64,000 nt of DNA from assembly GCF_900106525.1 (NCBI RefSeq), contig NZ_FNOG01000005.1, positions 372,001 to 436,000 of the forward strand, written 5' to 3'. How positions within the stretch are numbered: the first letter of the stretch is position 1; every line of letters begins with the position of its first letter. This stretch comes from Lysobacter enzymogenes. Lineage in GTDB: Bacteria > Pseudomonadota > Gammaproteobacteria > Xanthomonadales > Xanthomonadaceae. Below the pieces are notes generated by a model. The model ran no database searches, was not told the DNA's origin, and was given only the letters and a program-made list of their open reading frames with translations. Shown one piece after another: positions 16,361 to 25,349 of this stretch. The position numbers and the translations under genes were made by a program.

Positions 16361-18661
16361 TCACCAGCTCAGGCGTACGCTGGCGACCACGGTGCGGCCG
16401 CTGCCGTAGTAGCACGAAGCCACGCTGCCGCAGGTGGAGATGTAGGTCTTGTCGCTGAAGTTGCCGATGTTGAGCGCGAACTGGGTCGCCGGGCCGTTGC
16501 CGGTGTCGACACGGTAGCGGATCGCCGCGTCGAACACGGTGTAGGACGGGATGCGGTAGAGATTGGCGCTGTCGCCGTAGCTCTCGCCGCTGTAGCGCAC
16601 GCCCGCGGCCAGGCCCAGGCCTTCCAGCGCGCCGGCGTGGAAGGTGTAGTCCAGCCATGCGGTCGCGGTCCATTCCGGCACCTGCGCCAACTGCTTGCCG
16701 CGCAGTTCGGGCGCGCCGCGGGTGAGTTCGGAATCCATGCGCGAGGCCGCGCCGATGATGCTGAAGCCTTCCAGCGGAGTCACCCGCGCTTCCAGCTCGA
16801 CGCCGCGCACGCGGCCTTCGCCGCTCTGCGCCTGGCAGCGCAGCGCGCCGCTGGCGCCGCAGTTGACGTGGGTCGGGTCGGGATCGTCGACCAGGATATT
16901 TTCCTGGCGCAGGTCGTAGGCCGACAGCGTGATCAGGCCGTCGAAGCTCGACGGCTGGAACTTCACCCCGCCCTCCCATTGCTTGCCGGTGATCGGGTCG
17001 AACGGCGTGCGCGTGTAGCTCTGGTTGATGTCGGTGGTCGCCGGCTGGAACGACTCGGCATAGCTCAGGTACGGCGACCAGCCGTTCGGCGCGGCGTACA
17101 GCACGCCGGCGCGGCCGGTGAAGGCGTCGTTCTTCAGCCGCGTGCGCACCCACGGCGTAACCGCGCCGGTGGCGACGGTGCGGGTCGCGGTGGCGGTGTC
17201 GTCGTCGGTGCGGTCGTAACGGCCGCCGAGCAGCACGCGCCAGTTGCCGAACGCCATCTGGTCTTGCAGGTAGGCGCCGGTCTGCTCGTTGGTGCCGCGC
17301 GACAGGCCGACCGAACGCACCACCGGGGTGTAGCCGGTGTAGACCGGATGGAAGATGTCGATCGGCGCCGGATTGTTCATCGACCCGCGCCCGCCGACCC
17401 AATCGGCCTTCTGCCAGTCCACGCCGAACAGCAGCGTGTGCGCGATCGCGCCGGTGACGAACTTGCCCTGGATCCGGGTATCGATGGTGTCGCCGTCGGA
17501 ATCGCCGTCGCCGTAGGTGGCGCGGCGGTTCTGGGTACGGCCGTCGGCGTTCAGCGCGCCCAGGGTGATGACGCCGCGATACAGCGAATCGACGTGGGTG
17601 CGGCGCGCGCTCTGGCTCAGCGTCCAGTTCTCGTTGAAGCCGTGCTCGAACAGCCAGCCCGCGGTCCACAGGGTGCGGTCGTAGGTGTTCCAGCTCGGCT
17701 CGCCGATGAAGGTGGTGTTCTTCATCCGGCCGTAGCGGGTGGGCCGCAGGGTGCCGTCCATCGGCAGGAACTGATAGGTCGAGCCGCCGTCGTCCTTCTG
17801 GTACAGGCCCAGCAAGGTCAGGCGGGTGCGCTCGGCGATCTGCCAGGTGTAGCTGGGCGCGAGGAACCAGTGCTTCTGCTCGGTGTGGTCGATCTGGGTG
17901 TCGCCGTCGCGGTACAGGCCGACCAGCCGCACCAGGTGCGCGTCGCCGCCGCTGCCGGTGCCGACATCGAAGGCCGCGCTGTACTGGCCGTGGCCGTCCA
18001 GGCCCAGTTGCAGCACCTGCTGCTGGCCGGGCGTGGGCGTCTTGCTGACCTGGTTGACCATGCCGCCGGGCGCGACCTGGCCGTACATCACCGCCGACGG
18101 GCCCTTGAGCACTTCGACCCGTTCCAGGTTCCAGGTATCGAACATGGTCCGGTTCCACTGCCCGCCCTGCGGCGCGCGCAGACCGTCGAGGGTGACGTTG
18201 TTGCTCCAGCTGCCGGCGTCGTAGCCGCGGATGCGGAAATCGTCGACGCGGTTGTCGATGCCGCTGCTTTCCAGCGACACGCCGGCGACGTAGCGCATGG
18301 CCTCGTTGAGGTTCTGCACGCCGCGCGCGTCGAGCTCTTCGCGCGCGATCACCGCGATCGACTGCGGCGTCTGCGCGATCGGCGCGTCGGTCTTGGTCGC
18401 GCCCTGGGAATGGGTGGTGGTGCGGTAGGCGTTGACCCGGACGGTGTCGAGGGTCTGCGCGTCGGCGGCTTCGGCCGGCGCGGCCTCTGCAGCCGCGAGC
18501 TCGGCCGCCTGCGCCGCGAACGGCAGCGCCAGCACCACAGCGAGGGAAAGGGAAAGCGGAGAACGCGCGAAAGCGCGCAGAGATCCTTCTGCGTACACGA
18601 GAGTCGGCCCGTTGAAAACGATTGGCTGACTGCAGGTGCAGCGGCTGACGCGGCGCATCAT
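16361..18661 (-). CDS. TonB-dependent siderophore receptor (FecA/FhuA class)
   Basis: This outer-membrane receptor has up to 766 residues. A signal peptide (SPLSLSLAVVLALPFAAQAA) precedes the TonB-box region TLDTVRVNAYR. The plug domain has TPQSIAVIAREELDARG, LNEAMRYVAGVS, VEVLKGPSAVMYGQVAPGG and GMVNQVSKTP, the typical siderophore-receptor plug pattern. The beta-barrel ends in GRTVVASVRLSW with an aromatic last residue. The start is uncertain: ATG at 18661 or 18658, or GTG at 18598 just ahead of the signal peptide; none has a strong ribosome-binding site. A half Fur-like site lies immediately upstream. With DUF3325, DUF3649, PepSY and the esterase it forms a siderophore import set; the ligand is unknown, but a catecholate is suggested by the esterase. 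Confidence 0.93.
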   Translation of the reverse strand: MMRRVSRCTCSQPIVFNGPTLVYAEGSLRAFARSPLSLSLAVVLALPFAAQAAELAAAEAAPAEAADAQTLDTVRVNAYRTTTHSQGATKTDAPIAQTPQSIAVIAREELDARGVQNLNEAMRYVAGVSLESSGIDNRVDDFRIRGYDAGSWSNNVTLDGLRAPQGGQWNRTMFDTWNLERVEVLKGPSAVMYGQVAPGGMVNQVSKTPTPGQQQVLQLGLDGHGQYSAAFDVGTGSGGDAHLVRLVGLYRDGDTQIDHTEQKHWFLAPSYTWQIAERTRLTLLGLYQKDDGGSTYQFLPMDGTLRPTRYGRMKNTTFIGEPSWNTYDRTLWTAGWLFEHGFNENWTLSQSARRTHVDSLYRGVITLGALNADGRTQNRRATYGDGDSDGDTIDTRIQGKFVTGAIAHTLLFGVDWQKADWVGGRGSMNNPAPIDIFHPVYTGYTPVVRSVGLSRGTNEQTGAYLQDQMAFGNWRVLLGGRYDRTDDDTATATRTVATGAVTPWVRTRLKNDAFTGRAGVLYAAPNGWSPYLSYAESFQPATTDINQSYTRTPFDPITGKQWEGGVKFQPSSFDGLITLSAYDLRQENILVDDPDPTHVNCGASGALRCQAQSGEGRVRGVELEARVTPLEGFSIIGAASRMDSELTRGAPELRGKQLAQVPEWTATAWLDYTFHAGALEGLGLAAGVRYSGESYGDSANLYRIPSYTVFDAAIRYRVDTGNGPATQFALNIGNFSDKTYISTCGSVASCYYGSGRTVVASVRLSW

Positions 18662-18662
18662 A

Positions 18663-18684
18663 GCAAATGAGAACGGATCGCAAT
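18663..18684 (-). promoter_or_regulatory. Possible degenerate Fur box upstream of the siderophore receptor
   Basis: The plus strand reads GCAAATGAGAA at 18663-18673, a good match to one half of a xanthomonad Fur site (GCAAATGAGAATnATTCTCATTTGC type). It is followed by a poorly conserved second half GATCGCAATAG. It abuts the annotated ATG, which would favour a downstream translation start. Only one half is convincing. Confidence 0.35.
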
Positions 18685-18791
18685 AGCAGGCTTGCGCGAG
18701 TCCGCAATCCCGCCTAAACGCGAAGCCGGTCGCGACGCCATCGCGGATTTTCTTGTTGCTGCGTTGACGCGGCGCCCCGTATCACTGGCGC

Positions 18792-19853
18792 ATGGCCTCG
18801 CCTCCTCCCAGCGACCGCAACGCCCGCCGCAGCGCGCGCGGCGCCGGGCTGCGCTACGTCGACGACGGCGAGCCCGGCTTCAGCCGCCGCCGCGCCGGCC
18901 GCGGCTTCGCCTACCGCGATGCTCGCGGCCGGCCGTTGCGCTCGCCGCGCCAGCTCGAGCGCATCCGCACACTGGCGATCCCGCCGGCCTACACCGACGT
19001 GTGGATCTGCGCCGATCCGCGCGGCCACCTGCAGGCGACCGGACGCGACGCGCGCGGGCGCAAGCAATACCGCTACCACCCGCGCTGGCGCGAACAACGC
19101 GACCTGGGCAAGTTCGAACGCATGCTCGCCTTCGCCGCCGCCCTGCCCGCGCTGCGCCGGCGGGTGCGCGCCGATCTGGCGCGGCCCGGGCTGCCGCGCG
19201 AACGGGTGCTGGCGATCGTGGTGGCGGTGATGGCGCATACCCTGATCCGGGTCGGCAACGACGAGTACCAGCGCAGCAACGGCTCGTTCGGCCTGACCAC
19301 GCTGCGCAACCGCCACATCCGCTTCCTGCGCGGCGGCCGCGCCCACTTGAGCTTCCGCGGCAAGGGCGGGCAGCGCCAGCAGATCGAACTCGACGACGCC
19401 AACCTGGTGCGGCTGGTGCGGCGCTGCCAGCAGTTGCCCGGACAGGCGCTGTTCCAATATCTCGACGACGACGGCCGGCGCCAGGCGGTGGATTCGGGCG
19501 ACGTCAACGACTACTTGCGCGAGATCATGGGCGCGGAATTCACCGCCAAGGATTTCCGCACCTGGGGCGCGACCGCGAGCGCGTTCCGCCGGCTCGCGTT
19601 GACCGAATTGCCGCCGCCGCACCGCGACGGCCGTCCCAACGCGCGCGCGATCGCGCGGATCGAGAATCAGGCGGTGGCCGAAGTCGCGCAGATGCTGCGC
19701 AATACGCCGGCGGTCTGCCGCGCATCCTACCTGCATCCGGCGGTGCTGCAGGCCTGGCGCGAAGGCCGCCTGCGCCTGCCGGCGCGCACGCCGTCCAGCG
19801 ATCGCCAGTGGGAGCGCGCGACGCTGGCGTTCCTGCGCCGACGCCGGCCTTGA
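18792..19853 (+). CDS. DNA topoisomerase IB
   Basis: This is a 353-residue bacterial type IB topoisomerase, which relaxes supercoils through a 3'-phosphotyrosine intermediate. The N-terminal domain has GLRYVDDGEPGFSRRRAGRG, typical of the bacterial/poxvirus-like group, and RIRTLAIPPAYTDVWI. The catalytic domain shows LIRVGNDEYQRSNGSFGLTT (active-site Arg near 153), SFRGKGG (Lys191), VDSGDVNDYLREIMG, KDFRTWGAT, and the nucleophile region CRASYLHPAV with Tyr313. It is monocistronic, and its stop is only 12 bp from the convergent MgtC-like gene. Confidence 0.93.
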   Translation: MASPPPSDRNARRSARGAGLRYVDDGEPGFSRRRAGRGFAYRDARGRPLRSPRQLERIRTLAIPPAYTDVWICADPRGHLQATGRDARGRKQYRYHPRWREQRDLGKFERMLAFAAALPALRRRVRADLARPGLPRERVLAIVVAVMAHTLIRVGNDEYQRSNGSFGLTTLRNRHIRFLRGGRAHLSFRGKGGQRQQIELDDANLVRLVRRCQQLPGQALFQYLDDDGRRQAVDSGDVNDYLREIMGAEFTAKDFRTWGATASAFRRLALTELPPPHRDGRPNARAIARIENQAVAEVAQMLRNTPAVCRASYLHPAVLQAWREGRLRLPARTPSSDRQWERATLAFLRRRRP

Positions 19854-19865
19854 GCGTCAGCGGCG

Positions 19866-20354
19866 TTAGTCTTCGGGCGCTGCCTCGCTCGCGGACTTGG
19901 CCGCGAACCCAAGCCGCCGCTCGGCCGCCTTGAGCGCCGCAAGCACCAGCAAGGTCAGCGCGGCGGCGGCCAGCGCCAGCACGTGATAGCGCAAGCCGGT
20001 GCAGGCGCCGATCACCGCGGCCATCAGCAACGACGCCGCGGTGGTGATGCCGGCGACGTCGCGCCCGCCGCGCCAGGCGAAGATGGTGCCGGCGCCGATG
20101 AACGACACGCCCGCCACCACCGCCTCGACCAGGCGCATCGGGTCCATGTTGATCAGGAACGGCGCGCGGAAACGAGGATCGCCGATCGCCAGCAGGCCCA
20201 TGCCGATCAACAACGAGGACGCGCCCGCCACCAGCATGTGGGTGCGGAAACCCGCGGGCCGGTTCCTGAGTTCGCGTTCGAAGCCGATGGCGCCGCCGAG
20301 CAACATCGCATAGGCCGCGCCGCCGACCACCCACAACTGGGCCATCCAGTGCAT
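19866..20354 (-). CDS. MgtC/SapB family membrane protein
   Basis: This 162-residue inner-membrane protein has about five hydrophobic segments. Family signatures are GGAIGFERELRNRPAGFRTHMLVAG, followed by ASSLLIGMG and GVSFIGAGTIFAWRG, with ITTAASLLMAAVIGACTGLR next. It has only a short polar C-terminus, so it is the small SapB-like version without the MgtC ACT-like domain. MgtC members modulate Mg homeostasis or ATP synthase; SapB-type ones are uncharacterised. It converges with topoisomerase IB and is divergent from the DUF2383 gene (241-bp gap without other genes). Confidence 0.9.
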   Translation of the reverse strand: MHWMAQLWVVGGAAYAMLLGGAIGFERELRNRPAGFRTHMLVAGASSLLIGMGLLAIGDPRFRAPFLINMDPMRLVEAVVAGVSFIGAGTIFAWRGGRDVAGITTAASLLMAAVIGACTGLRYHVLALAAAALTLLVLAALKAAERRLGFAAKSASEAAPED

Positions 20355-20595
20355 GTGTGCAGGTCCGTTCGGGTTCGCGTCCTGTGTAGCCGCCGCCGCG
20401 TAAGCGGCCGGTGATGCGGCCGCGCTCTGCGTGCAGACGCAGTAAACCCGTTGTTAGCGCGCGATGACGAAGGCGCGATGCGCTCTCGCGCGTCCTCACT
20501 CGCAGGTCACGGCTGTTTAATGCCGCGGCTCGGATAGTGGACTCAACCGATGCGCACAGCGTCGGCCTCTTTCCCAGCCTCCACAGGAGACGGCG

Positions 20596-21042
20596 ATGAC
20601 CGACAAGAAGACCGAGCACAGCCTCAACGATCTGATCCAGATCGCCCGCGACGGCGAGCATTTCTACGCCGAGGCGGCGAAGAAGGTCGGCGACACCGAA
20701 CTGGCCGGCACGTTCCTGCGCATGTCCACCGCCAAGGGCGCGATCGTCCAGCAACTCAGCACCGAGGTCGCCGCGGTCGGCGGCGAGCCCGCCAGTAGCG
20801 GCACCTTCGTCGGCTCGATGCAGGAAGTCTACGGCCGCGTGCGCGCCGCGCTCGGCGACACTCGCTACGGCTACGTAGCCGAACTGGAGGAATCCGAGGA
20901 TCGCCTGCTCAAGGCCTTCAACGAGGTCCAGGGCGATCCCAACGTCGCGCCGTCGGCGCGGGCCGCCGTCGAACGGCTGCTGCCGCAGGTGCGCGAAAGC
21001 CATCGCGAGATGAGCCAGCGCAAGCATGCGATGAAGCACTGA
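20596..21042 (+). CDS. PA2169-family four-helix-bundle protein (DUF2383)
   Basis: This 148-residue, all-helical ferritin-like-fold protein is preceded by an AGGAGA ribosome-binding site. DUF2383 features are LNDLIQIARDGEHFYAEAAK, then LAGTFLRMSTAKGAIVQQLS, a Gly-rich turn VGGEPASSGTFVGSM, and a final pair of helices with ELEESEDRLLKAFNE. It has the usual family length. These proteins are often induced in stationary phase or envelope stress; no biochemical role is known. A strong perfect hairpin follows the stop. Confidence 0.88.
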   Translation: MTDKKTEHSLNDLIQIARDGEHFYAEAAKKVGDTELAGTFLRMSTAKGAIVQQLSTEVAAVGGEPASSGTFVGSMQEVYGRVRAALGDTRYGYVAELEESEDRLLKAFNEVQGDPNVAPSARAAVERLLPQVRESHREMSQRKHAMKH

Positions 21043-21066
21043 CCTTCAACGCGGCAATCGCGATCT

Positions 21067-21095
21067 GGAAACGCCGGCGCTAGGCCGGCGTTTCC
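21067..21095 (+). terminator. Perfect 12-bp stem-loop after the DUF2383 gene
   Basis: The arms GGAAACGCCGGC (21067-21078) and GCCGGCGTTTCC (21084-21095) pair perfectly around a GCTAG loop, 25 bp after the stop codon. There is no long T-tract, but the AAA/TTT flank sits inside the stem, so it could work as a terminator in either direction between the DUF2383 and GGCT-like genes. Confidence 0.65.
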
Positions 21096-21181
21096 GTATC
21101 CGACCCTGTGTCGGATCGCGACCTAGCGTTTAGACCGCCCTCGCCCGCCCGCGCGGCGGCGCGCGCCCCCGCGCTGCGGCT

Positions 21182-21643
21182 TCAGCCCGCCGCAGGATGC
21201 GCAGCGTAAAGATTGGCCACTTCGACGCGTCCGTCGGCGAAGCGCACCGGCACCAGCATGCGCAGGTATTGCTCGCCCTCGAACTCGTCCAGTCTCGGCC
21301 AATGCGCGGGCAGTTCCTTCGAGACGAACAACTGCACCCCGACCTCGGCGCCGTCCGGCGACCAGCGCAGCGCCGGAAAACCCATGTCCGCGCCCCAGCC
21401 CAGCGCCTCCAGCGTCCCGGTGACCGCGCCGCCGCCGATCCACTCGCCGGCCAGATCGCTGAGGTGATGGTGATTGGGTTGGCCCGGCGCCAGCGTGCCG
21501 TACACCGCCAGCCGATGACCGGCCGCGTAGGCGCGGGCGAACTGCGCTTCCAGTTCGTCGACCTGCGCGCCCGCTGCGGCTTGCGCGCGCAAGTCGTTGA
21601 GGCGCGCCAGCGCGGCCAGTTCGTTCGCAGACAGTTCGCTCAT
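21182..21643 (-). CDS. Gamma-glutamylcyclotransferase-like protein (GGCT/BtrG fold)
   Basis: This 153-residue protein has an N-terminal helical part (1-40) followed by a GGCT-like domain. The nucleotide-loop-like motif is LAVYGTLAPGQPNHHHLSDL, where family members have YGTL/YGSL. WPRLDEFEGEQYLRMLVPV matches the LD.FEG..Y.R segment bearing the catalytic-glutamate region, and the end is VEVANLYAA. Members split gamma-glutamyl amides or glutathione derivatives; the substrate is not predictable here. It is third in a minus-strand run after an MFS exporter and an alpha/beta hydrolase (40-bp gap). Confidence 0.82.
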   Translation of the reverse strand: MSELSANELAALARLNDLRAQAAAGAQVDELEAQFARAYAAGHRLAVYGTLAPGQPNHHHLSDLAGEWIGGGAVTGTLEALGWGADMGFPALRWSPDGAEVGVQLFVSKELPAHWPRLDEFEGEQYLRMLVPVRFADGRVEVANLYAAHPAAG

Positions 21644-21683
21644 CGTGCGGATCCTTTGGAAAAGTCGGTCGTTCGCAAGCGTT

Positions 21684-22394
21684 TCACCACGCCAGCCAGC
21701 GGCGCAGCAGTTCGGTGGCGAGCTGCGGCGTTTCCAGGGTCGGCAAATGCCCGCAGTCGGGGATGCGTTCGAGCACCGAGCCGGCGATGCCGCGATGCAT
21801 CTCCTCGGCCGCGGCCGGCGGCGTCAGTTGATCGTCTTCGCCGACCGCGATTAAGGTTGGCACGTCGATGGCGGCCAGCAGCGGCCGCGAGTCCGGCCGC
21901 TGCAGGATCGCGGTCTGCTGGCGCCGATAGGCCTGCGCGCCGACGCGCTGGGCCATCGCCCGCACCTGCGCGCCGACCGGGCCGTCGACATGCCGAGCAT
22001 GCACCAGGGTCGGCAGCAGTTGCTGGGTCACGCCGGCGAAACGGCCGCGGTCGAGCAGGCGCAGGCCGGCGCGGCGCTGCATCGCGCGCAGCGGCGAGTC
22101 CGGCGCGGCGCTGGTGTCGAACAACGCCAGCTTGCTCACCCGTTCTGGCTGCTGGCGCAGGATTTCGAACGCGACGTAGCCGCCCATCGACAGCCCCGCC
22201 AAGGCGAAGCGCGGCGGCGCCGCGGCCAGCACCCGCGCGGCCATGCCGGCGACGCTGTCGTCCTGGGTCAGGTCGGCCACGCCGATGTCGGCCACAGCGG
22301 CCAGGTCGCGCACCTGCTCGCGCCACAGTTCCTCGTCGCACAGCAATCCCGGCAGCAACAGCAGCGGCGGCCGTCCGGACGATTCATACCCCAC
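21684..22394 (-). CDS. Alpha/beta hydrolase
   Basis: This 236-residue cytoplasmic alpha/beta hydrolase has the oxyanion region LLLLPGLLCDEELWREQV, nucleophile elbow ALAGLSMGGYVAFE (Ser about 89), an acid in LIAVGEDDQLTPP and a catalytic histidine in IPDCGHLPTLE. It resembles small carboxylesterases or lactonases; the substrate is unknown. The start overlaps the MFS gene end by 11 bp, implying coupled translation. The pairing with an exporter and a divergent LysR regulator suggests handling of a small toxic or signalling compound (inference). Confidence 0.88.
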   Translation of the reverse strand: MGYESSGRPPLLLLPGLLCDEELWREQVRDLAAVADIGVADLTQDDSVAGMAARVLAAAPPRFALAGLSMGGYVAFEILRQQPERVSKLALFDTSAAPDSPLRAMQRRAGLRLLDRGRFAGVTQQLLPTLVHARHVDGPVGAQVRAMAQRVGAQAYRRQQTAILQRPDSRPLLAAIDVPTLIAVGEDDQLTPPAAAEEMHRGIAGSVLERIPDCGHLPTLETPQLATELLRRWLAW

Positions 22395-23640
22395 GCGCTT
22401 GCCCTCTGCCTTCGACCTGGATCGCCAACACGATACCCAGCAAAGCCAGCGTCGCGGTCAAAGCGACCTCGCCGCCCCAACCGCCGTGCTGCCAGGCCCA
22501 GCCGCCAAGCGGGCCGGTGATGCTGGAGCCGAAGTAATAGAACAGCAGGTACAGCGAAGAGGCATGGCCCTTGTCGGCACCGGCCAGACGCCCGACCCAG
22601 GCGCTGGCGACGCTGTGGCCGACGAAGAAACCGAACGTGACCAGGCTGATGCCGGCGACGATCGCCACCAACGACGAACCCAACGTGACCAGCGCGCCGA
22701 GCGCCATCAGCGCCATGCCCGCCGCCAGCGGCCAACGCCCGCCGTAGCGGTCGGCCAGGCGCCCGGCCAGCGGCGAGGAGAACATGCCGAACACATAGGC
22801 CAGGAAGATCAGGCTGATCCGGCCCGGGCCCAGGAGGTAAGGCGCGCCGGCCAGACGGAAGCCGACGTAGTTGAACAAGGCCACGAACACGCTGGTCAGC
22901 ACGAAACCGACCGCGAACAGCCGCAGCAGTCCCGGATGGCGCAGTTGCGCGCCCCAGGCGCGCAGGTGCCGCTGCAGCACGAAACCGCGCTGCGGCACGA
23001 ACCGGCGCGACTGCGGCAGCAGCGCGGCGAAACCGAACGCCGCGACCAGGCCGACCGCGCCGATCGCGGCCATCGCCGTGCGCCAGTCGGCGGATTCGAC
23101 CAGCAGGCCCATGCCGACCCGCCCCATCATCCCGCCGAACGCGGTGCCGGCCACGTACAAGCCCATCGCGCCGCTGAGATGGCGCGCGTCCATTTCCTCG
23201 GCCAAGTAGGCCATCGCCACCGCCGGCACGCCGCCGAGCAAGGCGCCTTCGGCCAACCGCGCCAACAGCAGCAGCGGCCAATTCGGCGCGGCTGCGGCGA
23301 GCAGGTTGCAGACCGCCGCCAACACCATCGAGGCGAACATCAGCCGCCGCCGCGCGACCTGCTGCGACAGCGCACCGACGGCGAAGATCGCCACCGCCAG
23401 CGCCGCGGTGCTCAGCGACAGCGCCAGCGAACTGCTGGCCGGGCTCAGGCCGAAGTCGCGGGCGAATTCCGGCAGCAACGGCTGCACGCAATACAGCAGC
23501 GAAAAAGTCGAGCAACCGGCCAGGAACAGGGCGAGGTTGGCGCGGCGGTACGCCGCGCTGCCGCGTTCGATGCCGGGATGCGGCGGCGCCGCGGAACCAG
23601 GGGCCGCGGTGCATGGGGCCATGACGGGAGTCGTGCTCAT
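22384..23640 (-). CDS. MFS transporter, drug/arabinose-efflux type
   Basis: This is a 418-residue major facilitator with twelve hydrophobic segments. The ATG at 23640 gives MSTTPVMAPC ahead of a short cytoplasmic tail. The first helix region YRRANLALFLAGCSTFSLLY and the loop after TM2, GALSQQVARRRLMFASM, mark a DHA1-like exporter. The mid-loop RRFVPQRGFVLQRHLRAW separates the halves. The product resembles YnfM/inner-membrane exporters. It is divergent from a LysR gene (121-bp shared promoter region), an arrangement in which the LysR protein normally controls the transporter. Confidence 0.9.
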   Translation of the reverse strand: MSTTPVMAPCTAAPGSAAPPHPGIERGSAAYRRANLALFLAGCSTFSLLYCVQPLLPEFARDFGLSPASSSLALSLSTAALAVAIFAVGALSQQVARRRLMFASMVLAAVCNLLAAAAPNWPLLLLARLAEGALLGGVPAVAMAYLAEEMDARHLSGAMGLYVAGTAFGGMMGRVGMGLLVESADWRTAMAAIGAVGLVAAFGFAALLPQSRRFVPQRGFVLQRHLRAWGAQLRHPGLLRLFAVGFVLTSVFVALFNYVGFRLAGAPYLLGPGRISLIFLAYVFGMFSSPLAGRLADRYGGRWPLAAGMALMALGALVTLGSSLVAIVAGISLVTFGFFVGHSVASAWVGRLAGADKGHASSLYLLFYYFGSSITGPLGGWAWQHGGWGGEVALTATLALLGIVLAIQVEGRGQARGV

Positions 23641-23694
23641 GGGCGCCAGGATGGCGCTGCGCGCTTCATTCGTCCAATATATGAAACAGCGGTC

Positions 23695-23712
23695 TCTGAT
23701 ACTTTTTACAGA
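23695..23712. promoter_or_regulatory. Possible LysR-type operator between mfs and lysR
   Basis: The AT-rich island in the 121-bp divergent spacer contains TCTGATACTTTTTACAGA, with outer arms TCTG/CAGA. This is an imperfect dyad of the size bound by LysR-type regulators (T-N11-A class). A TATAT stretch at 23677-23683 could serve as -10 for the transporter. Confidence 0.4.
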
Positions 23713-23761
23713 TACCAACGCTTTTACCGGACCGTCACCGCCGACTGCGCCCGAGGCCCCG

Positions 23762-24658
23762 ATGGAACTGCGCCATATCCGCTACTTCCTTGCCGTCGCC
23801 GAGGAAGGCAATTTCACCCGCGCCGCCGAGCGCCTGGGCATCGCCCAGCCGCCGCTGAGCCAGCAGATCCGCGATCTGGAAAACGAGATCGGCGCGCGCC
23901 TGTTCCACCGCGTCCCGCACGGCGCCGAACTCACCGAAGCCGGCCGCGCCTTCCTCGAACGCGCGCGCAGCCTGCCCGAGCAGGCCGCCGCGGCGGTGCG
24001 TCAGGCCCAACGCGCCGCGCGCGGCGAAACCGGCGCGCTGCGCCTGGGCTTCACCTCCTCGGCGATCCTCACCCCGCTCACCACCCAGGCGATCCGCGAG
24101 TTCCGCCGCCGCTACGGCGAAGTGGAACTGACCCTGGAGGAAGACAACAGCGCGCACCTGTCGGCCAAGCTGCGCGACGGCAGCCTGGATCTGGCCTTCC
24201 TGCGCCACGACGGCAGCGAGAACGAAGGCGTGCTGCTGCACGCGCTGCTGGACGAACCGATGATCGCCGCGCTGCCGCTCAGCCACGCGGCGGTGCGCGA
24301 CGGCCGGCGCAAGTCGATCCGGCTGACCGAGCTGCGCGACGACGCGTTGATCCTGACCCCGCGCAACGTCGGCCCGACCCTGCACGAGGCGATCCTCGGC
24401 GCCTGCCGCCGCGCCGGTTTCGAGCCGCGCATCGGCCAGCACGCGCCGCAGCTGGCCTCGTCGCTGGCGCTGGTGGCGGCCGAGCTGGGCGTGGCGATCG
24501 TGCCCGAGGCGATGCGCCGCTTCGCCCTGCCCGGCATCGTCTATCGCGACATCGCCGGGTTGCAGCCGATCGCGCGGCTGGCGCTGGCGCAGTTGCCGGA
24601 GCTGGATTCGGCGCCGGCGCGCAACTTCGTCGAGTTGGTCAAGCAACTGCCGCGTTGA
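23762..24658 (+). CDS. LysR-family transcriptional regulator
   Basis: This 298-residue protein starts MELRHIRYFLAVAEEGNFTR, with the N-terminal winged helix-turn-helix through about residue 60 (RAAERLGIAQPPLSQQIRDL). The effector-binding domain runs from about 90 (GALRLGFTSSAILTPLTTQA) to the end. It is closest in pattern to LysR proteins next to YnfL/BenM-like transporters. It is divergently arranged with the MFS gene, which it probably regulates together with the downstream hydrolase and GGCT-like genes. The co-inducer is unknown. Confidence 0.93.
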   Translation: MELRHIRYFLAVAEEGNFTRAAERLGIAQPPLSQQIRDLENEIGARLFHRVPHGAELTEAGRAFLERARSLPEQAAAAVRQAQRAARGETGALRLGFTSSAILTPLTTQAIREFRRRYGEVELTLEEDNSAHLSAKLRDGSLDLAFLRHDGSENEGVLLHALLDEPMIAALPLSHAAVRDGRRKSIRLTELRDDALILTPRNVGPTLHEAILGACRRAGFEPRIGQHAPQLASSLALVAAELGVAIVPEAMRRFALPGIVYRDIAGLQPIARLALAQLPELDSAPARNFVELVKQLPR

Positions 24659-24719
24659 GGCATCGGGCGGTGCGTCGAAGCGATGGGCGCTGCGTCGGCG
24701 CCTTGGCGGTTCGGCGCGC

Positions 24720-25349
24720 TCAGACCAATCGCTCGGAGCCGACCGCATGCACGCCCGGCTGCGCGCGCAGCGCGGCATCGAGCAAGGCCTGGGCGATGTG
24801 CGGCGCCGGGTTGATCCGCCAGCGCCGCGGCAGCAGCGGCCCGAGCGTGCGCAACACCGCGCTCGCGGCGGCCTCGCCGGGGCGCGATTGCGCGCGCTCG
24901 CCGCCGATCAGGCCCGGCCGCACATAGGTCAGCGAGTCGAAGCCGACCCCGGCCAGCGCCTGCTCCAGTTCGCCCTTGACCCGGTTGTAGAACACCCGCG
25001 AGCCGGCATCGGCGCCGAGCGCGGAGTTGAGCGCGTAAGTTCGGGCGCCAGCGCGGTGCGCGGCCTGCGCGAGCGCCAACGGGTAATCGAAGTCGACCTT
25101 GCGGAAGGCCTCGCGCGAACCGGCCGCGCGCATCGTCGTGCCGAGCGCACAGACCACCGCGTCGACCCGCCACCACGGCGCGTCGGGCGGCAGCGCGTCC
25201 CAGTCGATCTGCGGCGCGTCCAGCTTGGGATGCGGCGGCAGCGCGCGGCGCGTGGGCGCGATCACCCGTTCGATCGCCGGATCGGCCAGCGCCAGCCGCA
25301 GCGCGTGGCTTCCGACCAGGCCGGTCGCGCCGGCCAGCAGCAGTTTCAT
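24720..25349 (-). CDS. NAD(P)-binding Rossmann-fold protein (atypical SDR, HTATIP2-like)
   Basis: This 209-residue protein opens with MKLLLAGATGLVGSHALRLA, the glycine-rich NAD(P) loop (GATGLVG) of atypical short-chain dehydrogenases. Later landmarks are VDAVVCALGTTMRAAGSREA, YALNSALGADAGSRVFYNRV with a Tyr/Lys pair (YNRVKGELE), and LTYVRPGLIGGERAQ. It resembles oxidoreductase HTATIP2/YbjT-type proteins, many of which are regulatory or ubiquinone-linked. It converges with the lysR gene (61 bp between stops) and is divergent from the DAO-type oxidase. Confidence 0.85.
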   Translation of the reverse strand: MKLLLAGATGLVGSHALRLALADPAIERVIAPTRRALPPHPKLDAPQIDWDALPPDAPWWRVDAVVCALGTTMRAAGSREAFRKVDFDYPLALAQAAHRAGARTYALNSALGADAGSRVFYNRVKGELEQALAGVGFDSLTYVRPGLIGGERAQSRPGEAAASAVLRTLGPLLPRRWRINPAPHIAQALLDAALRAQPGVHAVGSERLV

